Positions 32,769-45,504 of a DNA stretch of 64,000 nt are shown here, one piece after another. The stretch's first letter is position 1; each line of letters begins with the position of its first letter. The stretch spans positions 5,586,221-5,650,220 of the forward strand of contig CM070568.1 in NCBI GenBank assembly GCA_036346405.1, given 5' to 3'. A model generated the notes under the pieces. That model ran no database searches, was not told the origin of the DNA, and saw only the letters and a program-made list of their open reading frames with translations. This DNA comes from Phyllostachys edulis. Taxonomy: Eukaryota > Streptophyta > Magnoliopsida > Poales > Poaceae. A program made the translations under genes and the position numbers.

Positions 32769-35700
32769 TGTGAGACCCCGGGGTATTTAGCTTGTAATGC
32801 TTAGTTATCATTAACCCTAGCATCACCAACAAAATATCTCGTGCCTCGGGAAAATATGTACATCCCAGAAGTGCTGTACATACACCCTTTTACAAAATCA
32901 TGCATCAATTCCATACAAACATAGAACCAAGCACGAACTAAACAAAAGATATACATAATAGATATTTTATTACAACAAGGCCAACTGGCCACACAAACTA
33001 AAACTTAAATAACAGCGGAAGCAAATATGCCATAAGATGGCGATAAACAAAAAGCCAACCGGTTTGCCATTACCCCACAAGGCAAAGCGGCCAAGGACGC
33101 CGACTAGTAAATCAAAGCGAAGATCACTCACAAAAGTTAATCCTTGGGGATCAACCTCTTCCTCTGCAACAATGTTATTAAGCAAAGCAAATGAGTACAA
33201 AATGTACTACGCAAGGCGACGTGTAGTATAACAGAACTATAGTTAGCTACATGCAAGCTTTATTTAAGTGGATGAGGCTTTGAACTTATTTTAGCATAAA
33301 GAAAGTTTTCATTTGCAATAATGTAATAGATTTAAAGCAATTTGACAAAGCATTTTTAAATGTTGAAATAACAACGATACAATAATAATAACAACAGTAA
33401 AGACAACCTGGAAGTGACTAACCCAATAGTCACCACAACAATAGTATGAACATCCATTCATACCAATCCATCAAGTTTTAATTAAATGTTGTAGTCTAGT
33501 TCTTGCGACCTTACCAAGCATGTCCATAACCTAGGGCGAGGCTATTGAATAGTTTTAACCTGCGAGGGTGTACCAATGTACCCACACATGAGCACCGCCT
33601 TTTAGCCACATGATTAGCACACTTCCTTTGGTATCTTGACACGGCTAAGTCCTCTGAGGCATTTCCAATGAATGATACTAATTAAGAGTCGCGACAACTT
33701 GGGAAGGTAGGAGACAAGCCCGGCCCAGACAAGCTGGGTGCTCTTTCCTTATAAAGCAGTTTTACTCACTGCGACCCCCAATTAACACCTCCCAAAGTAC
33801 TTAGCCAAGAGGGGTCCCATATCCCCCTCGTGTGGTTAGCACGCAAAAGCGCTTGGCTTAGTGACACAAGTAACTCAGTCCTTGGGGACTTAGGCACCAT
33901 TTCATTCACACCCAACAGATCACACCAACATCCATTGTGCCCAAGTCAATAACAGTTTTGTTTTCATTTTTGTTTTATTTGTTTACAAAGTAACAGAGCA
34001 CAAGATGGACATAATGGAATAATAATTTTTGTGTGATCAAGGTCATCGACATAATGTCGACAACCGCCCATTTCTACCGTTATCTAAGCATTGCTAAGCA
34101 TAACACCGTAAAGACAATAAAAGAGCATAAATAAAATCACCGGGCTCTAATTCACCAGCGATATTAGTAACTTATGGTTTGTGGCAGGGGGTAACAATTT
34201 AGAGGCAACAATGCAATAGGAATAGCTACCTCTAATCGATAAAATTACTTTGACACAAAAGCATGCATACATACAAGTTAAACAAAGTATTAGACTTTAA
34301 AAGTAATGGGATTAACGGGATATGATCAAACTGCTTGCCTTTGCCTGAGATAACTTTCTTGCTGCAGAGGACCACTCTCGTATTCAACATAACGATCGGA
34401 ACCTACCGAAAGAAACGAGAAGAACAAATAAGAACGAATAACATCGAGAATACTCAAAAATTCAAAGCCATCCAAAAATCATGAAAAATTCACAGTAGGA
34501 AGAGCATGATTTTAGATGAATTTAGGTGAAAGAATTATTCCATTTGGATTTAGTATGTGAGAGCTATAACATTTTGAAACTCAGATTTCAGGAAAATCAA
34601 ATTAATTCTCATCTGTTACTGTTCATCCGAATTAAATTATTTAGTGAAATTTTGTAGGATTGTAGTGGATATAAGGATTACAAGAATGGATAGAGGATAA
34701 AATTATATGAACAACCCAATTGGATTCATCCCATTTGGGGTTCAAAAGAATTTTCTATGAATTTTTAAAGTTAATTCAATTTCTAGCGCAAAAGTCGTTC
34801 ACTCCAGAAATTAATTCCAATTTCGAAATTTTCTAGGCTCATAACAGGATTCAAACCCATACCAAGTTAAAGTATATTAAAAATGGAAGCCAACAAAATT
34901 GGTTCCACTCAATTTGGAGTTGATTGGACTAGTTATGCATTTATTGAAATTAAAACTAAGGCATAAGATCTAATGTGGTTTTCTAATCCACAAATCAATT
35001 CTTGACTCAAGATTCATTTTTACTCTTATTGATTAGAAGCTAAAGGCTAACAATAATAGTTTCTAAACCATTTGCTTTAGCATAAGACCCGTTTCTAACT
35101 CACTGCTACAAGTGTACTGTTTTCCTATCTTGCCTCTGTTAGTTTAAGTGTTAGCTAAAGGTCTAAGCTCAAAGGAACAATAATCTTCTAAGGAAAAGAA
35201 AGCAAGAAGGGTTATCAGCCTACTGACAAAAGCAAGTTTCATCTAGGAACCTTTTCTGCTCATGATTAAGAAATGGAAATTACTGTTTTTGTTATTTGCA
35301 TTCTAATTTCTTTCCTGTTCTAAGAACTCTTATCAAGGAAATTATCGAATGGTTTGGGTGTTAACCCATATTCTTGTAAGTTCACATACTCATTTGTTAA
35401 GCAAAAAGCTGAGTGACCTAAAAGCTCAACAAAGCATAAAAGGAAAATAGCTAATTCACTGCTGATTTTAGAACATTCTTAACCCTAAATGATTTTCAGA
35501 TTTGATTATACATTAAATAGCGGTATAACTACTAATCAAAACACTAACATTGCTAGCTCTGCAATAAAATGATCATTAATCAATGACAACTCAAGAATTC
35601 AGGTTATTGCTTATATTCCTATAATGACAAGAGATGACCGAGCAAAAATGCTATAAGCTAATCTTCCTTCACAATTTAAACATCAATTTGTTCATAGATT

Positions 35701-37755
35701 ACTAGACTAAATAGCCAGTCCCAAAGTTTGACAACAACACTTTCCACAAATCGAGAGGTAATGCCTGAGGAGAGCACCAAACATACTCATCAACATCAAA
35801 CATACACAGAGGAGAGCATAAAGTGTATAGAAAGAAAAGCTGGAGCTAACAATTGGATGAATGGCGGTGAATCAAAACATCATGGCCAAGTGGGTGAGTG
35901 CACTGTGGCGATGGCGAAGGGACACCGGCGTTGGTCGAAACACAGATGAAATGGACAGGGGGTGGCCAAGGCGAGCTCCACCTGTAGGGAAACAAGAATC
36001 ATTCTTTGAGGCATACACACAAACACATAGAGGGCAAGGAGGAAGAAACCGAAGGGGCTCAGCAATGGCTTGTCGCCGATGGTTGGAAGGTTGGCGGGGC
36101 ACCCTTGGCGGCGCTCTGTGCAAGGGAGCCGAGCCGGCCAGCAGGGAGGAGGCGCGGCGGCTCGGAGCAGCGATGGCGGTTGGAGGGACGGCGGCTCCGG
36201 GTGTCCGCGGCTGACTCGGGACCTTTGGGGTGTGGCGGCGCGGACCGGGCAGCGGAGACAGCTAACCTTTGCTAGGGCCGAAAGCGGCAACAGCGGCGGA
36301 TCTGGCGGCGCACGGGCTGGGAGACACGAGGGGGCAGCCGGGGGCGGCGGATCCGATGGTGGAGACGGCGGGCTTGCTGAGGACGGGCGGATCCGACGCG
36401 GTGGAGGCGGATCCGTTGGTGAGGTAAACGGGCGGGACGGCAGCGCCATGGCCCGGGGCGGCGGCGCCATGGCCGGCTAGGGGAAGGCGGCGCACTAGAG
36501 AAGGAGAGGCGGCGCGCACCATGCCCGACTAGGGAGGCGGAGGCGTGTGGTGTGGTGTGGCGGCCGGATCTGGTGGCGCCGCAGCTCAAGGTGGGTGGTG
36601 AAGACAGCGGGGAGGCGGCTCGGGGTGCTGGCCGGGAAGGAGAGGCGGTCGGTGGCCAAGCAGCAGAGGAGGAGGGAGGCGCCATGGCGGGAAGGAGAGG
36701 GAGTGTGGTGGCAGCAGTGGGGGGAGGTGGGAAGGAGCAGGGAGAGGCCTTGGGATGGGGAGGAAGAAGCTGGCTCGGTGGGGGAAGAAAGCCAGGAGCT
36801 TGGCTCCCTTTGGTGGAGGAAAAGAGAAAAGGGGAGAAGGAAGAAATGGCTGTGGACAAAGGAAGCTGAGAAGAAAAAAATGGCTAATAGCAGGAATGAG
36901 GAAACCAGGGGCGCGGTGATACCGTGGGCGGAATTGGCAAAACCAGTTGGGTCAAGCTAGGGTCCAGTCACTTTGGGTTGACCAACCACAATAGATTTGA
37001 CCGAGAGATAAGAACTAACAATTCAATTCGAAAATTTAATAGATTTTTAGGGAAAGTCTCTAACACTGGGTAGTTTATTGTGTAAATTTTTCTAGGGTTT
37101 TACTTGAAGTAAATTTTCCCCCAACATTATTTTAAGTGCATGTTCTTGATGTTTGACTTTCGATTTTCTTAGATTATTTGGTTACTTAAAATAGTAATTA
37201 AAATCTAAAATTGTTAATTTTTAAAGGTGAGTTGATAAAGTGTTCAAGAGCCTAGAAATTATTTCGAGCCTTTGTTCAAGTTTTGTTTGTATTTTAAATT
37301 CCAACTCAAATTCGAACATGCAAATCAAATGAGAACCAAATATCCTTCAAGAACTTCCAGAAAAATTTAAGCAAGTGCAACAGAGCACATAAAATCCAAA
37401 TACATTATTCCCAGCTATGGGTATACCATATTTTCAAATAGAAATCAGTTTGTATTTCTGAGCCATTGAAAATATATTTTCAAGTTGGAAATAGAGAAGG
37501 AGTATTGGGTTACTAGGTTTCAAATCTAGTCTCCAAAATCAGGGACATTCAACATAGCGTTTTATACCCTACTCTGAACTGAGTTCTCAAACTCTGACAA
37601 ATTTTTATTTTGTTTGAAAATTTTTATTTCTAGGTTTTGCAAAACCAGGTGGTAACCTATTTGCTTTGCAGCAAAAAGTTTTAAAAAGGTCCAAAATTTC
37701 ATAAATGCACATTAGATGCTTAACTAATCCAACTTAAGGATTTTCGGCTGTTACA
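32769..37755 (-). mobile_element. 5-kb solo LTR of a Gypsy-like element
   Basis: On the minus strand it runs from TGTAACAGCCGAAAATCC to GGGGTCTCACA (TG...CA). Flanks are TAACA (32764-32768) and CAACA (37756-37760), a 4/5 match. There are no pol genes and no second LTR. A GC-rich leader-like part (35900-36960, CGGCGG and GGAGGAGG) and the conserved block at 33480-33600 (reverse complement of AACTATTCAATAGCC...ATGGACATGCTTGG) align with the LTRs at 6172 and 50338. It is inserted just inside the right CACTA terminus. Open frames in the GC-rich part have no domain. Confidence 0.8.
35860..36960. repeat. GC-rich leader segment of the solo LTR
   Basis: GGCGGCGG, GGATCCG and GGAGAGGCGG motifs give overlapping long frames on both strands, all low-complexity Ala/Arg/Gly/Pro. 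The position matches the transcribed leader part of this LTR class, so these frames are not called as genes. Confidence 0.6.
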
Positions 37756-37877
37756 CAACACAGACGGAGGCGTCTTTTATAGCTTGTGTTTGTAGTAGTG
37801 ATAGTAGCTTTCTTTTCCTTTATTGTGCACACATGACACATGGAGCATAAATTTTTTCTAGCTTTCAGCAAGTGGTT

Positions 37878-39650
37878 TGTGGATATCATGGGGATATGCC
37901 CATGATCTTAGGATGATGAAACAATTGGCAATGTTGCTTTTGGTTTGAAGTTTCAAGCGTTTTCGTCAAAGTTACTGAATCTGTCAGGTCTCAGGCGGTC
38001 AGACCGGTTTCTGTGTGGCGGTCAGACCGGCCAATCCGGCGATCGAGGCCGTAGTGACTTAAGTGGAAATCTGGTTCGGACCAGGCGGTCCGGCCGGCGA
38101 GCAATGATCTGACCGGTTTAAGTGCTGAATGATGATATTAGTTGTGGATTGATTTTGGGATAGGTCATTTCCTTGTTGATAATGCATATGTGTTGCATAT
38201 TGCATGTTTTGGCTAAGGTGGGTCAAGTTGTGAAGAACTTGTTCCTGGATTCGTGTTTGCTTGTCTATTCTTTGTGCGGTGGCTTGGAGGTCAACGACGA
38301 TCAGCGGCGAGGAGGATCGGGACTAAGCTTGGAGAGCCGAGGTCGAAGCGATCATGGATCTTTGGGTGGTCGAGTGACTCAAGCATGGCGAGAATGGACA
38401 AGGATGACCGAACAGGTAGTTGATCTGTTGGTTTGATCAAGCGGTGCGGGGTCGGTGCAAGTGCCAAGGTGGTCGGTGGGAACCGGATGGGAGAGACAGC
38501 GACACGATGAGAGCCATTGGATCAATCTACGTGGCGAAGCATGGATGTGTTTCGCGCAGTTTGGACTCGGTCTTCGGAAAAGATCGAGAAGAGGTATTTT
38601 GGTAATTTCACCAAATACCGCCTTGGTGACCTAATGCCAACCCGCGGCGCAAGACGGTGCGTCAAGAAGTGGATTAGATCAAGAAAAGTGAAGACGACGC
38701 TTTGGGATGCGTGCGTGTGTGACCCGTTTGTATTGGGCCTTAACGGGAGCCCATTAGGGTTAAGTCTTCTAGAAGCTCTAGGCCTCATATAAATAGAGAG
38801 GGGGCTGTGACCACTTGAAGCACTTCATGGTAAACCCTAGTTTGTCTTAGGGCTTAGGAGAAAGAGAAGAGGCTTAGGGTTCTAGGGAGATGTGTTGAGT
38901 TGTGTGCTCATGGATTGAGTTTTGCCCTCCTTGAGGGAGTGGCTGTAACCAGCAACCAATCATGAATCAATCCATGGATGATTGTTCAAATATGAGTCTT
39001 CTTGTGCTTTCCCGTCTCTTTTGCTGATTTTGGGTGCTTCCTTGATCCTGAGGTTTTTGGTTGGTTTCTTTCCCTCTTTTACCTTGCTATGATGTGTGGG
39101 AATACATCTAGGATCATCAATCTCCCACGAGTAAGATTTGGATCAAGTTTTTGGTTTTTGCCCGGTTTTGAACCCTCCTTCGGTAAAACAGAAAAAGGTC
39201 AAAACTTTGACGTGGATCTACTCAATCTCTTCTTGGAATAGGTTCCTAATGTCTTTAGGAATGTGTGTTCCAAATTTGGTCAAGTTTGGCTGTGTAGATC
39301 AAAAGTTAGACCGATTTTCGTTTCGGTTTTTCAGCCTGATTGGGCTGATTTTCTTTATTCATCGTCGGCGGTCATTTGCCAAAATTAGCGGTCTGACCGC
39401 TAGGCAAAGAAGTCAGACCGCCAATTTGAGAGGTCTGACCACCCAACACTTTGAGATTTGAGTTTTTAATAATTTTGGGTGTTTTGCGTCGGGGTTTTGA
39501 TTGGATTCAATACAAGTCTTCCACTGTGATTGTATATTGATCTTCATAGTTTTTATAGCTATTGGAGTGAATTTAGTATTGAATTCAATTAAGGTGAAAA
39601 AGGGTTCGTGCTCCTATTCACCCCCCTCTAGTCGCCTTTCCGGTCCTACA
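37878..39650 (+). repeat. Copia 5' LTR (1773 bp)
   Basis: TGTGGATATC...TCCTACA. TATAAATA box at 38788-38795 in CCTCATATAAATAGAGAGG. It contains many (A/C)GGTC(A/T)GACCG(G/C) palindrome-like motifs (37990-38110, 39365-39445), typical of the GCGGTCAGACCGG repeats seen in rice LTRs. Confidence 0.95.
38788..38795 (+). promoter_or_regulatory. TATA box, Copia 5' LTR
   Basis: TATAAATA followed by a GAGAGGGGGCTGTGACC leader; the same sequence is at 46420-46427 in the 3' LTR. Confidence 0.6.
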
Positions 39651-39652
39651 AT

Positions 39653-39670
39653 TGGTATTAGAGCCCGGTT
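39653..39670 (+). promoter_or_regulatory. primer binding site
   Basis: TGGTATTAGAGCCCGGTT begins two bases after the LTR. It matches the TGGTATCAGAGC start that pairs with initiator tRNA-Met in plant Copia elements. Confidence 0.85.
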
Positions 39671-39706
39671 AGCTCTTCTCATAGATCTTAACCGGTCTTT
39701 GGAGCC

Positions 39707-40855
39707 ATGGCGACTGACAAGTATTCAACCAAACCACCTGTCTTCGATGGAGTTGATTTTACTTACTGGAAGGCACGCATGCATGCCTACATCGAGGCTC
39801 AAGGGTACGCTATTTGGCTTAAGGTCAAAAATCCATATGTCGTGCCAGCCAATGACGATGTGATCACTCCAGATGTTGAGGCTAATAGCAAGGCTCGGAA
39901 CTTTCTGATCCAAGGTCTTAGTCGATCTGAGTTTGAGCGCATGGCTCATTTGAGGTCTGCTCACGAGATCTGGAGGACCCTTTGTGACTACCACGAGGGT
40001 TCATTGCGATCAAGGAAGTGAGACAGAACCAGCTCAAGAAAGAATACTCAAAGATCGAGCAAAGGCCTGGTGAGCCTTTAGATGAGCTGTGGGGAGGTTC
40101 TCCAAGATTCTTCATGATCTTCACACTGTTGATCTTGTCTTCTTGAGTCCGAGCATACGCCCGACTTTTGGGTGCTCTTGATGTGAAGGTGCAGGGGATG
40201 AAGATCACATCCATCAATGACAACAACTTGTCATGAGTGAGCTTACCATGGATAAGCTCTACGAGGTTGAAGACGCATGAGATTGACTTTATCTCGCGTC
40301 TCCCAAGACAGAGTCGATGGCTTTGGTGGTCGACCCATCTAAGGGTAGCTCGGTGATTCCTTTGATTTTGGCTCATCTGGCTTTTCTTTCTCAGCTTTAC
40401 ATTCTTTGAGCGATGAGCAGCTAGAGAAGCTACCTGAGGATGATTTAGCCCTCCTATCCACCAAATTCTCGAGAGTTTACAACAAAGTGGGGAACAGGAG
40501 GAGAGGTGGCCCTATCACTTGTTTCGAGTGTGGTGAGCCTAACCACATTCGCTCCAAGTGCCCCAAGCTGAAGGGCAAGGAGGAGAAGAACTCTCGGAGG
40601 CGTCATCAAACCAAAGACAAGAAAGGCAAGAAGCCAAACTATCGCAAGTTCGTCAGCCAAGTCCTTGCCGCTCTTGAGAGTGTGAACATGAGCGATGTGG
40701 ACTCGGAGACGGAGGATGGCGACGATGACTCTCATGGCAAGAAGAAGGCCGAGGACTTCACCGGCATGTGCTTCATGGCTAGAGACGACCATGATGTCGA
40801 CTCCTCCAACGGCAGCGACCTTTTGGTGATCCCGATGAGGTCGTCCTTCACTTGA
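39707..40855 (+). pseudogene. Copia gag, frameshifted
   Basis: Gag nucleocapsid precursor. ATG at 39707 (CCATGGCGACTGAC context) opens a frame with PPVFDGVDFTYWKARMHAYI, GYAIWLKVKNPYV and LSRSEFERMAHLRSAHEIW, the usual Copia gag start. It breaks near 40020; pieces such as QNQLKKEYSKIEQRPGEPLD and MSELTMDKLYEVE follow in other frames. The frame recovers from 40406 with ALLSTKFSRVYNKVG and a CCHC zinc knuckle CFECGEPNHIRSKC (40520-40561), ending in an acidic tail with a stop at 40853. Shifts look like one- or two-base losses. Otherwise the domain order is normal. Confidence 0.88.
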
Positions 40856-42560
40856 GAATATGAAGCGTGCTTTAGCTTTTGCTGAAAAAAAGATGTATAA
40901 GCAAGAAAAATGATTAGAAAACAGGATGCCATGATTGATGATTTGAACTTAGAGGTTGATAGGCTCAAATCCATTAATCCTGGCGATGATTGTGATTCTT
41001 GCTCTAGCTTGCTTAATGAACTAGCAAATCTGAAATCTGCTCATTCCTCTATTGCTAGTCAAGCTGAAAGATGCTTTTGATGAACTAGAAACTCTCAAGT
41101 CTAGTCCTCGCTTGCATGAATGACATTGCTTTAGATGTGACTCTTGTTGATGCTATCCCTTTGCCTTGTTCAAATTGTGCTTTGCTTGAACTAAAATTGG
41201 ATAGTGCTACAAAAGAATTGATGAAATTTGATGCTAGTCACACTGCTCTCATTGTGAGAAAAATAAGATTAAAATGAAGGAGATGTCTGAAATGATTACG
41301 TACTCTAAAAGCTGCTTCATGTGAAAAGCGTGTTAAACTCACACTTGAGAATGATGCTTTAAACAAGACACTAGAAGAAAAGGCTAAAATTGAACAATCT
41401 ATGTCCATATTTGCTTCCAAGAAAGTTGTTGATTCGATTCTTGTACTCTTTGTATTGAACTTGGGCATAATGTAGATAAGATACAAGAAGCTTTTAGAGT
41501 TAAGTTCAAAAAGCGGTTGGATAAGATTAGAGATAACTATTGTGTGTCTTGTGAGGCTTTGAAAGCCGAGGTAGCTCACTATAAGGAAAAATCGATAGGG
41601 CTAGCAAGTCAAATAAGTGTGCTTCTTGTTATGAACTAGCCAAATAAAATGACTACCTTAAAGAGACTCTTGAGAGATTTATTGGTGGGAAGAAGAACCT
41701 CAACATGATTCTAGACAAATCTAAGGTGAGTGTAAATAATAGTGGCCTAGGATTTAATTCTCTAGAGCATTCCAAGAATCATCCACCTAAGATTGTTAGA
41801 GCTGTTGAGAGTGGCCTGTTTGAGGTAGAACCCTCTAAGCCATCCAAGATAATCTTCAAATCTGCTTTGGTTTTGCCCAAACCACTTCTAGCAAGATAGG
41901 TGCTTCTACTTCATCGGTCGGACCCTCAAAGGTCAAGTACCATTGCACCTCTCGCAAGAAGAATGGCCACATTGTTGAGTTACCTTCAGTAGAGCCAAGA
42001 TTGAGAGGAAGGAGAGGATGAGTACCTTGAGAACCATTAGAGGTTCCTTCACTGCTTTGTAGTCTCTAGAGCCAAGCGACTGTTTTTCTGCTAGACATAG
42101 GCCTAAGTTAAGAGAGGACTTCTTTGACTCCTTTGGTGACTCTAGGCAGCGTTCTGGTTTAGGATTTCGTGAGGAGAGACCACGGGTAGCATCTAGACAG
42201 GGGGAGTACCGACCTTTTGGTAGGTCGATTCGGAGAGGTCTAGGTGGTTCTCGTGTGCATTCTTATGATTTTGCTCCTAACCATTTTACTGCTGCTTCTA
42301 CTGCTTTGCCCAAGCATCGTGTGACTCAGTACTGGATTCCAAAGTCTCTTATCACTAACTCTAGTACCGAGGCACAGATATTTCCTGCTTATGCCCTGTA
42401 GGTCCGTCGTGCGAGGAAGGAGGACATATGGCTTGATTGACTCTGGGTGTTCTCGACATATGATTGGAGGTTCTAGATGGTTCTCCTCTCTCACACGTGC
42501 ATCAGACAACGAGTGGATCACATTTGGAGATGTTTTTTACTAGGACCATGACAGCCAAGG
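40856..42560 (+). pseudogene. Copia coiled-coil linker and protease start, decayed
   Basis: Short frames with Lys/Glu/Leu-rich coiled-coil-like sequence (40860-41650), a second Cys-rich motif KYHCTSRKKNGHIVE near 41936 (normally CXXCXXXGH), an Arg/Ser-rich stretch, QYWIPKSLIT, and then the aspartic protease active site IDSGCSRHM (42436-42462) followed by SRWFSSLTRASDNEWITFGD. Similarity stops near 42540, so protease is truncated and integrase, RT and RNase H are missing. Confidence 0.8.
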
Positions 42561-45493
42561 ACACTGTGAGATATCTTACACCTTCATGCCTTTATCTTCA
42601 CGATTATTCAATCCTGGCGTGTTGTGTTTTTCATTGTGCTCATTTGTATCTTATCGGCATGTGTTCTTTTATGATATTCTTCATCATGCCTTGGCGTGTA
42701 TTTTGTTTATATATCCTTGTATTATATTGTTATTCACTAGTTTCATGGATGTATAAGCTTGGTTTAGTCTTCATGAGCTTGTGCTGTTTTGTATATTATG
42801 TATTTTGCTCTTGTTGATCTTTGCCTTGTGTATTCACATGTTTACTTGATTTCCATGTTTTGTTCCTTAGCATATATTATGCTCTCATGATATTGTGGAT
42901 ACATGGGTCTTGCCATAGCTTTCACTAGCACGCTTTACCTTTGACTGTAATATATGATGTGTGTTATGCTATGTGCGTGTTTGCTTGCTCCTATGCCTTA
43001 TTGTGGATTAAGGATAGGTTGTGCTTTGTCATATCTTAGATAGCATGCGCTGAAATTAAGTTGTCTCTCTCCATGCTCATGTCTTAAATTATTGATTATA
43101 TGCTTTCATGAGCTTTGGATCATTTACTGCTATTCTTGCTAGTCATGTGTCTTGGTACTGTTTATCTAGATTTTGTCTCACTAACCCAGTACCAAGGCAT
43201 AGACTTTTCTGTCTCTTTGGTGTAGTCTTTGCAGTTGAGAAGAAGAACATGTGATTCATGATTTCAAACTGTTGGTTCTTCTTCATATGTGCATTCAATG
43301 TTGGCTATCACTTCTTGGAGACAAAGGATTTTGAGATGAGGATGATGAGTGAGCACAACTACCTTCTGGAGCTTTAAGGAATGGATCTTCATCCATCATG
43401 ACTACATCTCCTTTAGCAAAGGTCGACTCGAGTTCGAGCTTCTATACCTTACATTTCTGTATGGTATCCCTAGTCTACCTTGCATAGCATCTGTTTTGTG
43501 TCAGGTGTTGGGTTTGTTGTGTTCAGGGTAGATAGGAGGCTCTGTTTTAGCACGTGTCCTTTCTAGGCACTCTTCTTATCCCATGTTTTCTAGGATGCAC
43601 TCTTCTCACAGCCTAGGTCGAGCTTGTCTTCCAATCACTAGTGTTAGCAGGTTTTTGAGTTGCCTGTAAGCTTTTTAGTGTTGGTGTTTCACTCCCTAGC
43701 TTTTCGAGTTGCTTTCCCTAGAGATCGTGTGGTGTTTGAAGTCCTTGTGCTAGTTTTTGTGGAGTCCATAGCACTTTTGGCAGGTTTCCTCACCAAACCT
43801 TTTAGACCCATCAAGGTTTGCCACCTTGAGAAGCGAGTTAGGGATAATTTAACCCTATGGGTTGGTTTGAGGGGGAGTCAGTTCTTTTCTGAACTTTCCT
43901 TGTTCATTTGAGCTTTTTGTGTGGATCTTTTCTGATACCTTCTTCAAGTGGTATCTTCTTCAGATCTTTTTTGATCCTCTTGATCTTTTTAGGCTTTTAA
44001 GTCTTTTGTGCATATCATTGTATCATATTGCATACATATGAAAAATCCAAAAAGATGCATTGTAATATAACCTTGTGGAGCTTTGATTATTATCCATGTA
44101 TGACATGATTTCATACTTTATACCCTGTCATGTCTTGTGCTAGTTTGCTAGACTTCTGTTGTGGCTTTTTATGTATAGCTTAGCTTTTGCCATGCTAGCT
44201 TTATTATCTGTGAGCAAACTGAATTATAATATGACTTGTTGGATCTTGTGACTAATTTTGCTTTAGTGATCCTCTCATGATTCATGCCATATCATATAGG
44301 CTTAATTGAGTCTTGAACTTATTTTGAGTTTTAAATTGAGCTATGATAATTCTTAAGTCAAGCAAATAAAAAATAAGCTTTTCTGTGCGAAAAAACTGAT
44401 CTCACCAATTCTTTCTTATGAGACGGCTTGCCATTGCACTAGGCATGAACTCAGGGGGAGTTTTGGATGACCTAGACCACTCTCTTAAGCTTTTGTTGCT
44501 TGGGATGGTCGTAGTGAGGCTTGAGATCTAGCACAATACTAAGAAAACAAATTGGCAATTGGTTGAAGCTTAGGAGGCAGTTGTGGATGGCTCCTAGTCC
44601 AGGACTTGCTTTACTAAGATAAAACCAATCATTTTCTGCAAAGTGCTCAAAGTGCAAATTCTAAATGCTTGAACAAATTGATTCACAATTGATCTCAAAA
44701 TGCTCAAAATTGACTCATTTTCTAGCTTCTAGCTCCGTTTTGCTTATAGACATGGCCTGACTCATTTTTGGATACGTTTAGTTAAACTATGATCTTGAGC
44801 ACCTCGTCATGTCTTTAATTCATTTAATCTCAGATTATTACTATTTTGGCCTTAGCTTTGCTGTACATGTTTTGCCATGATTGAATATAGCTTCTTCACA
44901 TAATATGGCTTGGTGTAATACTTGTGCAGCCTTCATGGATAATCTTCATGGCTCCTTTTGCTCAATTTAAAAACAAAACAAAAAAATAAAAAATTACAAA
45001 ATTGCAGCCATTCTATTCCATTCATGATCTATCTTCTTCCATGTACCTTGATGAATTCATTATCAAAGGGGGAGAAAGATTGGTGAAAATGTTGTTTTAG
45101 AGCTTTTTGGAGTGTCATAGGGAGAAAATGGATTTTCTGAAAAAATTGGTGATCATAGTGAGTGGGAGCATCTCAATTGCATTCTATTGGTCTTATTGCC
45201 TTTTCTGAATTTGAATTGCAATTCTTGAAGACTCACAATGATCAAAGGTCAAATAGAACAATTGTTCTTTCGTATGGACCTAAGTGAGATTTTTGGCTAT
45301 TCTTTGGAAATTGAAGCTTTTGTGCTTTCTTTTGCCTTATCTCACTTCCTTATGTTATTCTGAAGCTAGCTTGGTCATTTCCATTGCTTTCTCTTGCTAA
45401 TGGACCAAGTTGTGCCTTTGTGCGAAAACGTCGAGTACTTTACTTTTCAAACCCCAAAACCACATTTTCTAAGAGATTGCCAATGTGTTCATC
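42561..45493. other. non-coding Copia interior replacing pol
   Basis: About 2.9 kb of T-rich sequence without integrase or RT motifs. The end of the polyprotein may survive around 43760-43860 (LLAGFLTKPF...HLEKRVRDNL, like a Copia C-terminal FTKPL... region), so an internal deletion or replacement between protease and RNase H end is likely. Confidence 0.55.
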
Positions 45494-45504
45494 AAGGGGG
45501 AGAT
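45494..45504 (+). promoter_or_regulatory. polypurine tract, Copia
   Basis: AAGGGGGAGAT immediately before the 3' LTR. Confidence 0.75.

Larger units (their letters stand above)
14584..37800 (-). mobile_element. CACTA element(s), heavily nested and interrupted
   Basis: The left end is CACTACTAGGGAGCGCC followed by CACAGACGG arrays; the right end is GCTTGTGTTTGTAGTAGTG. Both flanks are ATA (14581-14583, 37801-37803), consistent with one insertion. Genes run on the minus strand: a TNP2-like transposase remnant (30190-31379) and then the second CACTA gene (15110-18145), the usual order. A Gypsy element, a Tourist MITE and a solo LTR sit inside. A further subterminal-type hairpin block at 20003-29860 (split by the Gypsy element) in the middle leaves open that two related elements were fused. 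The outer terminal repeats match only over the first eight bases or so. Confidence 0.6.

Noticed and set aside
35880..36960. Long frames of up to about 196 codons in the GC-rich part of the solo LTR
   Set aside because: Same compositional cause; the position inside an LTR bounded by TG...CA and a target duplication argues against a gene.
42561..43250. Membrane protein in T-rich Copia interior (frame near 42464-42817)
   Set aside because: Hydrophobic residues come from T-rich composition; the frame starts within protease sequence in the wrong phase.
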